Assembly (NCBI GenBank): GCA_910586105.1
Contig: CAJUGU010000057.1
Span: 1-22,363 of the forward strand
Direction of reading: 5' to 3'
Source: an uncultured Eubacteriales bacterium
GTDB lineage: Bacteria; Bacillota; Clostridia; Oscillospirales; Butyricicoccaceae
DNA length: 22,363 nt
Position 1 is the first letter of the stretch. The number at the start of each line of letters is the position of its first letter. Of the stretch, positions 8,212 through 16,443 are shown piece after piece. The notes under the pieces are model-generated. The model was not told the origin of the DNA. It did no database searches and saw nothing but the letters and a program-made list of their open reading frames with translations. Both the position numbers and the translations under genes were made by a program.

Positions 8212-9411
8212 TTACCGCTGCTCGCGGTGCAGCTCACGCCGCGCTGCGGCTGCGTTCAACGCAAGAGACACGGCAAGCAGCGCCGCCGCCGCTGCCGGTT
8301 CAATGCCCGGGATCCCTGTTCGATCGCTGAGGGCATTGCCGAAATACAGCATATCGGTCAGCAGCTTTTCCGCCGTAAACGTCATTACCAGATACAGCGG
8401 CAGCGCCTTCAACAGCATCGCGATATAGTTCGCGCTGAACCGCGAAAGGAAAAACGCCAGCGCGCCCGTCGCAAGCCCGAGGCAAACGACCGTCCCGCCA
8501 AGCAGCAGCAGATACTGCCCGTAGGTCATCGTGAACCATGGGATCGGCCCGCCCGCGACCGAATACGCGATATGATCCCAGTACAGCCCGGCGTCCCACG
8601 CCGCGTAAAACCGCCAGCCCAGCACAGCCGTAACCGTCACGGAAATCAGCGCCGCAGTCGCAAGCGCCGCCGCAAACTGATATTGCAGCACCCGCCGCCC
8701 GGTGCGGGTCGGCCACTGCTCCTGCGCTATGCGGGCGAGCCGTTCGCGCACCGGAAAGGGCGACAGCAGCAGCATGACCGCCAGCTGGATCGTCAGCGCG
8801 AGCTGCACCGCGAACCGGTTCGCCGCCTGGATGGAATATCCATGCAGGATCGAGTGGATGATCTTCGGGTCTTCCGCGATCTCGGCGCAGCGCGCCAGCG
8901 CCTTTTGCGTTGCCGCGCCAATATCATCCTCCAGCGCGGCGGTCTCGAATTCATACCGTTCCAGTATCCCGCGCATAAGCTGCACGCGGTAGTGGGCGTA
9001 GCTTGAGCGGGAATCCAGCAGCAACGCCGCGGCTTCCTCCTCCTCGGGAGTTCGATCCGTCTTTTCCAGCAAGGCGCAATAACTTTTATAATCGGTAACG
9101 CCAGCGGCGGAGAAGGATGCCCACGACGGGTGTCTGGTCTGCTCCCATTCCCGTATCATGCGATCAATGTCGGCAAGCTCCTGCTCATACAGCTTTTCCG
9201 CCGCCGGAAGCTCCTCCGGGTCGAGCGTCCCGCCGAAACGTTCCCGCAGGGCGCCGTAAATCTCCAGAGCAATCGAATGCTCGCTTTGCTCCGGCAGGGT
9301 GTGTAAGTAATAGTCAATGACCGTCCGTCCGAACAGCAGCAGGATCGCCAGCGCCGCCAGCAGCGGCGCCGGGCGCCAGATCTTTCGCAGTTCCTGCCAA
9401 AATATCCGCAT
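8212..9411 (-). CDS. permease-like membrane protein, tandem paralogue A (last in array)
   Basis: A 399-aa protein with the array architecture: an N-terminal MRIFWQELRKIWRP start, one helix (about 15-35), a long extracytoplasmic segment (about 40-195) and five or so helices in the C-terminal half. The array motif EQWPTRTGR lies at 231-239, in the likely cytoplasmic loop, and TYGQY further on. It is the most divergent of the four in its ectodomain and lacks the WTEKYG-like block seen in the others. ATG follows the upstream stop by one base, with AAAGGAG 10 bases upstream. No clear terminator follows, so transcripts may run on toward the regulator gene. Family is inferred as ABC-2-like; no specific name is recognised. 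Confidence 0.8.
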   Translation of the reverse strand: MRIFWQELRKIWRPAPLLAALAILLLFGRTVIDYYLHTLPEQSEHSIALEIYGALRERFGGTLDPEELPAAEKLYEQELADIDRMIREWEQTRHPSWASFSAAGVTDYKSYCALLEKTDRTPEEEEAAALLLDSRSSYAHYRVQLMRGILERYEFETAALEDDIGAATQKALARCAEIAEDPKIIHSILHGYSIQAANRFAVQLALTIQLAVMLLLSPFPVRERLARIAQEQWPTRTGRRVLQYQFAAALATAALISVTVTAVLGWRFYAAWDAGLYWDHIAYSVAGGPIPWFTMTYGQYLLLLGGTVVCLGLATGALAFFLSRFSANYIAMLLKALPLYLVMTFTAEKLLTDMLYFGNALSDRTGIPGIEPAAAAALLAVSLALNAAAARRELHREQR

Positions 9412-9412
9412 T

Positions 9413-10603
9413 TCAAAACAACTCCTTTCGTCCGCAGTACCATACAAACGCCGCGCCCGCAGACAGGCCCAGCAGGCACACCAGGCCGCAAAGCATCCCC
9501 TCCACACCCATGATGCGGGTGTGCTGGTACAGCTCATTCGCATCGGTGAACGGGTGGACGGTGACTGCTGCCGTCGCAAAAACCAGTGCGACCGTCAACG
9601 GCAGCACCTTCAGAATCGCCGAGATGCTGCTTGTGCTGACATACGACAGGGCAAAGACCGCGCCTGCGGCGCCCAGCATCAGCAGGAGCACCATGCCGAG
9701 AGAGCACAGCACATATTGTCCGTAGGTCAGGTCGAACCAGAAGAAATCGCCCAGCAGGAAGGTCTGGGTAGGGCTGTTCCAGAAGAAGCCGGTTCCGGTT
9801 GTCGCGTAAATACTTCCAAAAATCAGCAGTTCGAGCAGGAACAGCGCCGCTGAAGACAGCAGCATTGCCGCGAATTGGTAGCGGCAGATTCCCCGACCGG
9901 TGCGGGTTGGCCACTGCTCGGAAGGCATCCGGCTGAGGTTTTCCCGCACGCCGAAGGGCGTCAGCAGAATCACGACCGAAAGGATCGCGAAAATCCCCGC
10001 CCAGCACGCGTATTCCGACAGGTTATCAATGCATATGTTCGCAAAAATGCCGTTTATGCGCGGAGTGGTCAAAAGCTCTGCCTTCCGAGCCTGTTCGGCG
10101 GGGGTCTGCACCGCAAGCGCCTTCTTTACCCAGATTTGCCGGAATTCGTAGTCAATCAATGCGTTGCAGCGCTCCTCAAGACGGTAGCCAGCAAAGTCGT
10201 ACTCCTCACCGAACAGCAGCGCGCTGAGTTCCCTATAGGCTTCCAAATCCGCGCTGCCGTCATCCTGCGAAAGGATCTGCTCCTGAAATGTCTGGTAGTC
10301 TTTCCAGCTGGCGACACCATACTGTGCAAAGTGCGGGTCAGCCGCGAGACGCGCATCCACTTCCACCTGCATCGCTTCGTATTCCGCTTTTGCGTCGGCG
10401 TACTCCGCCGGCTCCATCGTGTGACCATATTTTTCCGTCCATTCCCGTGCCGTCTGGTATTGCTCGATTGCCAGGTGACCATTCGGGAAAAAGCGGATGC
10501 TGAAATCCATCAGCAAATAATAATGCATAGCGCCCAGCGCCAACAGCGCCAGCAGGATGGAGGGCCGCCAGATCTTGCGCAGCTCGTGGTATAAAATCCG
10601 CAT
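9413..10603 (-). CDS. permease-like membrane protein, tandem paralogue B
   Basis: A 396-aa membrane protein that is very similar to its neighbour C along its whole length (both contain GAM-Y, DFSIR-FPNGH and AREWTEKYG near the N-terminus). Topology: one N-terminal helix, an ectodomain of about 160 residues and a cluster of C-terminal helices. EQWPTRTGR lies at 229-237, followed by YQFAA, and LTYGQYVL comes later. The TRTGR loop corresponds to the STRAGR loop in the first permease of the operon, which links the array to ABC-2 permeases. Its ATG directly abuts the stop codon of gene C (TAAATG), with AAAGGAG upstream. Role: probably a membrane subunit for the single ABC ATPase encoded upstream. 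Confidence 0.82.
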   Translation of the reverse strand: MRILYHELRKIWRPSILLALLALGAMHYYLLMDFSIRFFPNGHLAIEQYQTAREWTEKYGHTMEPAEYADAKAEYEAMQVEVDARLAADPHFAQYGVASWKDYQTFQEQILSQDDGSADLEAYRELSALLFGEEYDFAGYRLEERCNALIDYEFRQIWVKKALAVQTPAEQARKAELLTTPRINGIFANICIDNLSEYACWAGIFAILSVVILLTPFGVRENLSRMPSEQWPTRTGRGICRYQFAAMLLSSAALFLLELLIFGSIYATTGTGFFWNSPTQTFLLGDFFWFDLTYGQYVLCSLGMVLLLMLGAAGAVFALSYVSTSSISAILKVLPLTVALVFATAAVTVHPFTDANELYQHTRIMGVEGMLCGLVCLLGLSAGAAFVWYCGRKELF

Positions 10604-11785
10604 TTATAACAGCTCCTTTCGCGCGCGCTGGAGGGCAAACGCCGCACCGGCGGCAAGCCCAATCGCAAGGATTAGCCCGCACGCCATCGCCTCGATGCCC
10701 ATGACGCGTACTTCCTGATACAGCGTGTTCCAGTCGGTAAAGGGGCAGGAGAGCACGGCCGACATGCCGAACATCTCTGCCGCCGCCAAGGGCAGGACTT
10801 TTAAAATGGCGGAAACATGGTTCGTGCTGGAATGGGACAGCACGAACGTCAGGCCCGCTGTTCCCAGCATGAGCAGCAGCGCCATGCCGAGCAGGCACAG
10901 GACATACTGTCCATAGGTCAGGTCGAAACAAAAACGCATATTGGACAGAAAGCTCTGGGTCGGGCTGTCCCAGAAAAAACCGGCGCCGCTGGCGATGTAA
11001 ATACTGCCGAAAATCAGGTATTCGAGCAGAAACAGCCCTGCCGCCGACAGCAGCGCCGCCGCGAACTGGTACCAGACGGTCCGCCTGCCGGTGCGGGTCG
11101 TCCATTGTTCGGCGGACGTCCGGCTGAGGTTTGCCTGCGCGCCGTTCGGCGTCAGCAGGATTGCCGTTGACAGCACCGCGAAAACGCCCGCCCAACACAT
11201 ATATTCCGACAGGTTCCGGGTACATTCTTCCGGGAAAATGCCGCTGACACCCGGTCCCGCAGCCAGTTCTGCGGCTCGCCTTTGCTCGGCGGGCGTCTGT
11301 TCCGGCAGTACCTCCGTAAAAATAGCCCGATTTTCATAAAAAGACAGCGCCGTACTCAGTGCTTCGATCCGGTACCCGATCCAGCCGCACGCCTCCCCAT
11401 ACAGCAATTCTTGCAGTTCCGTAAGGTCTTCGGCGGGCGGCTCCTCCTGCCATATGTTTTCGTTCCAGCGCAGCCGGAAATCTTCCCAGCCCATAACGCC
11501 GGAGGCCGTGAAGCGCGGGTCGGCGGCGATTTGCGCGTCGGCTTCCGCAAGCAGGGCTTCATAGCTCCGCTTTGCGTCCTCGTATTCCTCCGGTTCCATC
11601 GTCGTACCATATTTTTCCGTCCACTCCCGCGCAAGCTCGTACTGCTCTATTGCCGGGTGACCGTTTGGGAAATACCGGATTGAAAAATCCATGAACAGAA
11701 AATACTGCATCGCGCCCAGCGCCAGCAGGACAAGCAGGACGGGCAGCCTCCAGATCCTGCGCAGCTCATAACATAAAATCCGCAT
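10604..11785 (-). CDS. permease-like membrane protein, tandem paralogue C
   Basis: A 393-aa membrane protein, the closest paralogue of gene B. It has the same N-terminal MRIL-YELR-IWR start, the same single leading helix and charged ectodomain, EQWTTRTGR at 226-234 and LTYGQYVL before the last helices. The junction upstream (stop TAA abutting ATG, with AAGGAGCTGTTATAA) is virtually identical to the B/C junction, which points to tandem duplication of whole gene units including the ribosome binding site. Differences between B and C are concentrated in the ectodomain (about residues 95-190). No catalytic motifs are seen. Confidence 0.82.
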   Translation of the reverse strand: MRILCYELRRIWRLPVLLVLLALGAMQYFLFMDFSIRYFPNGHPAIEQYELAREWTEKYGTTMEPEEYEDAKRSYEALLAEADAQIAADPRFTASGVMGWEDFRLRWNENIWQEEPPAEDLTELQELLYGEACGWIGYRIEALSTALSFYENRAIFTEVLPEQTPAEQRRAAELAAGPGVSGIFPEECTRNLSEYMCWAGVFAVLSTAILLTPNGAQANLSRTSAEQWTTRTGRRTVWYQFAAALLSAAGLFLLEYLIFGSIYIASGAGFFWDSPTQSFLSNMRFCFDLTYGQYVLCLLGMALLLMLGTAGLTFVLSHSSTNHVSAILKVLPLAAAEMFGMSAVLSCPFTDWNTLYQEVRVMGIEAMACGLILAIGLAAGAAFALQRARKELL

Positions 11786-12955
11786 TTATAACAGCTCCTT
11801 CCGGCGGTCGGTGAACAGCGGCAGGAGGCTTGCCAGCAGCCCGGCGGCGCAGAGCGCCGCGCAAAGGATGGCTTCGGAGCCCATTACGCGGAACTGTTGA
11901 TAAAGTGGATTGTCCGTCGTAAACAGGCGATAACCGACCAGCATTCCGGAGGCGGCGCAGAGGAAGGCCGGGATACCCGCCTTAAGCAGCGCCGCGATAA
12001 AATGATCGCTGCCGTGGGAAAGCGCGAACGTCGCGCCCGCCGCCGCCAGCATCAGCGCAAACGTCATGGCAAAGCCTGCAAGGGCATATCCGCCATAGGT
12101 CAGGTCGAACCAGAGAATGTCGCCCATGAGGAAACTTGTCACCGGGTTGTTCCAGAGCGCCCGTGTGCCGACCGCCAGCGTATAAATACTGCCAAAAATC
12201 AATGTTTCCATAACGAACAGTATCGCTGCGGACGCCAGCGCCGCCGCAAGCCGGTATCGCACGACCTTCCGCCCGGTGCGGGTCGTCCACTGCTCGGCGG
12301 GCATATGGCAAAGCCGTTCCTGCGCGCCGCAGGGCGCGAGCAGCAGCGTCACCGACAGGACCGCGAATAAGTTGCACCACATTTGATAATTCGACAGGAT
12401 GTTGTCGAGGCCGGAAAAAATGCCGTCCAGCCGGCGCTGCCCGACGACCTCCCGGTAACGGGCGCGTTCGGCAGGCGTCAGGCCGGGCGCGTCCGCGCAC
12501 TCGGTATAATGTTCGTATACATTCACATATTCCGCGAGCGCCCACTCGACTGTTTCCACGTAATAATAGAGTTCGTCGCCGCCCGATTGCAGGAAATTGT
12601 TGACGGCTGTTTCGGGAGCCAGCTGCGACGACAGAGCCTGTTTCAGCGCTGCCATATCCACGATCCCATACGCGGCAAGCGCCGGGTCGGCGGCGATCTG
12701 CGCGTCGACCTGTTCCCGCAGCGCGGCGCATTCCGCCTGCGCGGCTTCGTATTCGGAAGCGTCCAGATACGCGCCATACTGCGCCGTCCATTGAAAGGCG
12801 AGGTCATAGCGATCCCGCACCGGATGCATCTCCAGGAACCCATCGAACAAGGATCCGTACAAAAAACCAAAGAAGATCAGCACGCCCAGCGCCGCGATTG
12901 GCAGGACGTGCGTCAGCCGCCAGATTTTGCGCAGCTCATGATAAAATATCCGCAT
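11786..12955 (-). CDS. permease-like membrane protein, tandem paralogue D (first of the four)
   Basis: A 389-aa membrane protein with the same plan as B and C: MRIFYHELRKIWRL start, one helix, an ectodomain with a WTAQYG block near 56-61, EQWTTRTGR at 221-229 and LTYGGYAL later. Its ATG overlaps the stop codon of the preceding permease gene by one base (TGATG), so the two are translationally coupled; AAAGGA lies upstream. The longer open frame back to 13477 is only a shadow of the upstream permease. It is likely a membrane subunit of the same exporter or defence complex. Confidence 0.82.
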   Translation of the reverse strand: MRIFYHELRKIWRLTHVLPIAALGVLIFFGFLYGSLFDGFLEMHPVRDRYDLAFQWTAQYGAYLDASEYEAAQAECAALREQVDAQIAADPALAAYGIVDMAALKQALSSQLAPETAVNNFLQSGGDELYYYVETVEWALAEYVNVYEHYTECADAPGLTPAERARYREVVGQRRLDGIFSGLDNILSNYQMWCNLFAVLSVTLLLAPCGAQERLCHMPAEQWTTRTGRKVVRYRLAAALASAAILFVMETLIFGSIYTLAVGTRALWNNPVTSFLMGDILWFDLTYGGYALAGFAMTFALMLAAAGATFALSHGSDHFIAALLKAGIPAFLCAASGMLVGYRLFTTDNPLYQQFRVMGSEAILCAALCAAGLLASLLPLFTDRRKELL

Positions 12956-14103
12956 CAGGTCAGATCCTTTCTCCGGAAGCGGCGCAGCGCCAACAGCGTC
13001 AGCAGGGCGAACGCCGCAAGGTTTGCCGCCGTGCATACGGTTTCCTGCCACGGCAGGAAGGCTGCGCTTCCCAAATCGGTGAACCAGTATTGCTGGTTCA
13101 GCCAGACCGGGACGGGCAGGCACATACCGAGGAAATAGCCCGTCCAGACTTTCACATCCGCGGAAAAAACGGGCAGCGCCAGCATCCCTGCCGCCGTGAC
13201 GAACCACGCGAGAAACGCGAGGTAAGTATTCCGCAGCAGCAGGCCGCAGACCGCCGCGAACAGTGCGAACACGACGGTCAGCGCCGCGCCGAGCGCAAGC
13301 GTTGCGCCGAGGTATCCCGCCAGCGTGAACGGTTTCCACGTCAGGAAGGGCTTGACCAGCACCGGGGCGACGACGACATAATTGAAGCTGCTCGACACGC
13401 TCATGCTGAGGAAATCGCGCAGATGGTAAATCATCGCGAACGGGAGCAGGGCGCCAACGCACAGGATGGCGTAGCACAGCAGAGAGGCGGCAAGCGCCGC
13501 CGCCAGCTTGGCGCGGTTGACGCCGCGGCCCGCGCGGGTGGAAAACACCAGCAGGTCGGTGCCATGCTGCGCTTCGCAGCCGAACGCGTAGAGCGTTAAA
13601 AGCACAGCCAGCAGGAGTGCTTCGGTAAGCGCCGCGTGATACAGAATGCCCGTCAGGTGTAACTGGTAATCGTGCGTCCCCGCCGCCGCATAAACGTCAT
13701 AAGCGACGCCGGAAGCCGCCATTTCGTCCACAATCGGCTGCAATCTGGCGTATTTTTGCGCAAAAATATCCGCCCATTTGCCGGTCACTCCGATCAGTCC
13801 GGCTTCCTGCGTCCCGAGAAGGGCGGCGTCATAGCCGTCGAGCGCGTTCACCGGCTCCGCCGTCTGCTCCGCAAGGGCGGCGCGGAAGTCCTCGGCGGGC
13901 AGCATCTCCAGCCCGGCTGCAAAGGCCGGGTCGTCGGTGCGCTGAAACGTGACCGGCAGGACGGACGCGACATAGGTATACCACGGCGCGTCGTGGATCG
14001 CCGTCATGGTAAGCAGCCCGTTCAGGGCAAGGCTCAGCGCGAGGAAGCCCCACAGCATGGGCAGGCGGAGCAGCTTTTTCAGCTCAAAACGGAAGGTTCG
14101 CAT
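12955..14103 (-). CDS. ABC-2-like permease, first membrane gene after the ATPase
   Basis: A 382-aa membrane protein: an N-terminal MRTFRFELKKLLR amphipathic start, a first helix (about 14-35), an extracytoplasmic segment of about 130 residues and about five C-terminal helices. A loop reading FSTRAGRGVNRAK is the classic ABC-2 coupling-loop pattern. It resembles the downstream four paralogues in plan but is clearly diverged from them. AGGAGG lies 6 bases before the ATG, and the gene begins 11 bases after the ATPase stop, so ATPase and permease form the core ABC pair. The substrate is unknown; lantibiotic/bacitracin-type export or self-protection is the nearest analogy. Confidence 0.85.
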   Translation of the reverse strand: MRTFRFELKKLLRLPMLWGFLALSLALNGLLTMTAIHDAPWYTYVASVLPVTFQRTDDPAFAAGLEMLPAEDFRAALAEQTAEPVNALDGYDAALLGTQEAGLIGVTGKWADIFAQKYARLQPIVDEMAASGVAYDVYAAAGTHDYQLHLTGILYHAALTEALLLAVLLTLYAFGCEAQHGTDLLVFSTRAGRGVNRAKLAAALAASLLCYAILCVGALLPFAMIYHLRDFLSMSVSSSFNYVVVAPVLVKPFLTWKPFTLAGYLGATLALGAALTVVFALFAAVCGLLLRNTYLAFLAWFVTAAGMLALPVFSADVKVWTGYFLGMCLPVPVWLNQQYWFTDLGSAAFLPWQETVCTAANLAAFALLTLLALRRFRRKDLT

Positions 14104-14114
14104 ATCCGCCCTCC

Positions 14115-14954
14115 TCACTGGTAGACATAGAGGAACACGTCCTCCAGCGTCGGGGCAACGACGCGCGCGCCCGGGGGCGGCGTTTCGCAGATCAGACGGT
14201 GCAGGGCGCCTTCCGCGTCCTGCCGCTCGCCGAGCAGCAGGTGCGGCACATGCACCTCCACCTCTGCGGGCAGCTCGCACACCTTGCCGCGCAGCCCACT
14301 GCAAATGCTCTGCGGCGGCTCGCAGCAATACAGGCGGTGGTCGCGCAGCATCACCACCTGATGGGCGATCGTTTCGATGTCGGAAACGATGTGGGTGGAC
14401 AGGATGACAATGCGGTCCTGCGCCAGCGAATGGATGATGTTGCGGAACCGCACCCGCTCCTTGGGGTCAAGCCCGGCGGTCGGCTCGTCAAGGATCAGCA
14501 GTTTGGGATCGTTCAGCATCGCCTGTGCGATGCCGACTCGCTGCAGCATCCCGCCCGAAAATTTTTTCATCTTTTTGTCGGCGGCGTCCGATAGCGAAAC
14601 TAACGAAAGCAGTTCGTCAATACGCTTTTCGGTCTGCGCGCGGGGCACGCCCTTGAGCGCCGCCAGATAGCGCAGGAACTGCCGCGGCGTGTCGTTTTTG
14701 TAGTAGCCGAACTGCTGCGGCAGGTAGCCCAGCACGTCCCGATAGCGCGCGCCAAGGGCGTTGATCTCGGTCCCGTTCCATAAAATCTGCCCGGCGGTTG
14801 GGAACAGCAGAGTCGTCAGCATTTTAATCAGTGTGGTTTTGCCCGCCCCGTTTGGGGCGAGCAGACCATAAACGCCTTCGGTGAAGGTGAGCGAAAGCTC
14901 TTCGAGCGCTGTAAAATCGCCATATTTTTTCGTCACGTGTTCGACGGTCAGCAT
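14115..14954 (-). CDS. ABC transporter ATPase (ABC-2/BcrA-like export type)
   Basis: A 279-aa single-domain ATPase. Walker A is APNGAGKTT (33-41), with Ala in place of the usual first Gly, as in several BcrA-like clostridial proteins. The Q-loop is near Gln80, the signature FSGGMLQR at 132-139, Walker B LLILDEP at 152-158 and the switch His at 188. A C-terminal extension of about 70 residues follows the core domain. It is the only ATPase in the operon, so it presumably drives all five membrane genes downstream. The start is the ATG after AAAGGAAG; an upstream in-frame ATG at 15014 overlaps the previous gene and is unlikely. Confidence 0.93.
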   Translation of the reverse strand: MLTVEHVTKKYGDFTALEELSLTFTEGVYGLLAPNGAGKTTLIKMLTTLLFPTAGQILWNGTEINALGARYRDVLGYLPQQFGYYKNDTPRQFLRYLAALKGVPRAQTEKRIDELLSLVSLSDAADKKMKKFSGGMLQRVGIAQAMLNDPKLLILDEPTAGLDPKERVRFRNIIHSLAQDRIVILSTHIVSDIETIAHQVVMLRDHRLYCCEPPQSICSGLRGKVCELPAEVEVHVPHLLLGERQDAEGALHRLICETPPPGARVVAPTLEDVFLYVYQ

Positions 14955-14983
14955 GGTTGATCTTCCTTTCGGTTTCAAATCCT

Positions 14984-15008
14984 GCCCGGATGCAGTCCGG
15001 GCTTTTTT
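14984..15008 (+). terminator. terminator-like hairpin oriented against the operon
   Basis: GCCCGGA (14984-14990) and TCCGGGC (14996-15002) form a perfect 7-bp stem followed by six T on the plus strand. It lies between the six-helix protein gene and the ATPase gene, both on the minus strand. On the sense strand there is no U-tract, so it should not stop the operon mRNA. It could stop antisense transcripts or act as an intercistronic RNA hairpin. Confidence 0.55.
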
Positions 15009-15763
15009 CAGCAATACACACTGGTATCCCGCGGACGGAACGCCCGCAGATAGACGCGCGTCAGCGCGTACGCCGTCGCCGCCGCCAGCAGCGTCAGCAA
15101 CACCGTTCCCACGAGCGGGAGCCCCGCGAGGATCTCCTGAAGCCGTTCATAGGGCAGCAGCAGCCCGGGCAGGAGGCACAGCGCGCACCACGCGGCGGGC
15201 AGCGCCGCCTGTAACCGCGCCGGGATGTACAGCAGCCCCAGCAGCGTGAGGACGACGTACACGAACAGCGCGCCCAGCGAAAGCGCAAGTAGCTGGGAGA
15301 ACAGCAGCCCGTCGCGCCACCAGACGGCGGCGAGCGCCGCCAGCAGGGCGTCCCCCGCCGCGGCGATGCCGCTGAACAGCACCAGCCGCATCGCGGTCAG
15401 CTGCCGCAGGTCGTGGCGGACGGTCATTTTCAGCTCGCGCGTGCCGAGCTGCTCTTCCTTCCAGAAGGTGAGCAGCAGCAGCGCCGCATACAGCAGCGGC
15501 GCGCCCGCCGTCAGCGGGTAAAACAGTTCCTTCGAGTCGCCCCGCCTGCACAGGATGGCGGTCAGCGGCAGCAGCGCGCAGGCGGCCAGCAGGATCGCAA
15601 GCGCGACGCAGTCCCCTACGCCGAACAGCGTCCCGCGCAGGCCGACCGCGCGGAGCAGGTCGAAAAGCTGCTTCCAAAGGGTCGGCCGTTCTTCCAGCCC
15701 TGCGGACAGGATGGCCTGGATCGACGCCTCCCGTTCGGCGTCGGTCGGGTATTCAATACGCAT
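15008..15763 (-). CDS. six-helix membrane protein, possible ECF sigma partner
   Basis: A 251-aa protein with about 48 soluble N-terminal residues and six predicted helices (about 50-72, 80-101, 125-149, 153-180, 184-205, 211-235). I recognise no named domain. It overlaps the end of the sigma-factor gene by 11 bases (ATG within the coding tail, AAGGAG upstream), so it is translationally coupled to it. That position is typical of membrane anti-sigma factors or sensors, but no zinc-binding anti-sigma motif (HxxxCxxC) is visible. It could also be an accessory permease. Function is therefore open. Confidence 0.8.
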   Translation of the reverse strand: MRIEYPTDAEREASIQAILSAGLEERPTLWKQLFDLLRAVGLRGTLFGVGDCVALAILLAACALLPLTAILCRRGDSKELFYPLTAGAPLLYAALLLLTFWKEEQLGTRELKMTVRHDLRQLTAMRLVLFSGIAAAGDALLAALAAVWWRDGLLFSQLLALSLGALFVYVVLTLLGLLYIPARLQAALPAAWCALCLLPGLLLPYERLQEILAGLPLVGTVLLTLLAAATAYALTRVYLRAFRPRDTSVYC

Positions 15764-16289
15764 CGCGGAACTCCTTTCTCAGCGTCTGCATCAGACGGTA
15801 ATAACGGCTTTTCACGGCGGCCTCCGGCTGGCCCAGCATCGCGGCGATCTCCGGGAAGGTGTATTCCCCATACAGCCGCAGGCGGTAGACCTGCTGGGTG
15901 TCCGGGTCAAGCGCGCTGACATAGCGTTCGATCTCGTCCAGAAGGCTTTGGCGCTCGATCTGCCCCGCGAAATCCTGCTCATCCGGTAAAAGGACGTCCT
16001 CAAGCGGGAGCACGGGCGGTACGGTGCGCCGGCGATGGTCGATGATCTTGTTGGTCGCCACGCGGTAAAGCCAGGTGCGGAAGGCGGCGCGGGCGCTGTC
16101 GTAGGTGTGCAGCGACCGCAGCGCGGAGATGAAAATGTCCTGCGTCAGATCCAGCGCCGTTTCCCGGTTGCCCACCTGCCGATAGGCGTAGGCGTAAATT
16201 TCGTTGTAGTATTTACGCACGAGGGCGTCCGCGTCCTTCGCGCTCTGGCGGCGCTGGATGCGGCGTATCCAACGCTGTTCCTGTTCCAT
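15753..16289 (-). CDS. ECF-type RNA polymerase sigma factor
   Basis: A 178-aa protein with two sigma-70 regions. Region 2 (about 20-88) contains DLTQDIFISAL and FRTWLYRVATNKIIDHRRR, the typical core-binding and -10 recognition segment. Region 4 (about 112-175) contains YTFPEIAAMLGQPEAAVKSR (helix-turn-helix for -35 recognition). There is no region 1 or 3, as expected for an ECF factor. The start is fixed by AAAGGAGGTG 7 bases before ATG; the longer frame to 16655 is not supported. It heads the operon of membrane protein, ATPase and five permeases and probably controls it. Confidence 0.93.
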   Translation of the reverse strand: MEQEQRWIRRIQRRQSAKDADALVRKYYNEIYAYAYRQVGNRETALDLTQDIFISALRSLHTYDSARAAFRTWLYRVATNKIIDHRRRTVPPVLPLEDVLLPDEQDFAGQIERQSLLDEIERYVSALDPDTQQVYRLRLYGEYTFPEIAAMLGQPEAAVKSRYYRLMQTLRKEFRDAY

Positions 16290-16328
16290 GCGGCCCACCT
16301 CCTTTGCGCCTTCCGTAGATATATTCGC

Positions 16329-16350
16329 ACGGCGCGGCGCGAACGTTTCA
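16329..16350 (-). promoter_or_regulatory. possible ECF-type promoter for the sigma-led operon
   Basis: TGAAAC (16350-16345 on the minus strand) resembles the -35 element of autoregulated ECF promoters (GAAAC core), and a GCGAAT-like element lies 16 bases further. A sigma-A-like TATAAT is also present further upstream (16395-16390 on the minus strand) but without a recognisable -35. Either could drive the operon. The -10 half of the ECF element is weak. Confidence 0.35.
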
Positions 16351-16443
16351 GGTCTTTTGAAAAAATTTTTTCGGGCGTTCCCCGGGTCTATTATAGCATT
16401 TCTCCATGCGATATGATATACTCGCATTATGGAGGTGGTCGGT

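Noticed and set aside
12956..13477. N-terminal extension of paralogue D
   Set aside because: It is the shadow of the upstream permease gene in another frame; the true start overlaps the upstream stop codon as TGATG.
14955..15014. 20-residue N-terminal extension of the exporter ATPase
   Set aside because: It overlaps the previous gene and the hairpin at 14984-15002; the ATG at 14954 begins right at the ABC fold.
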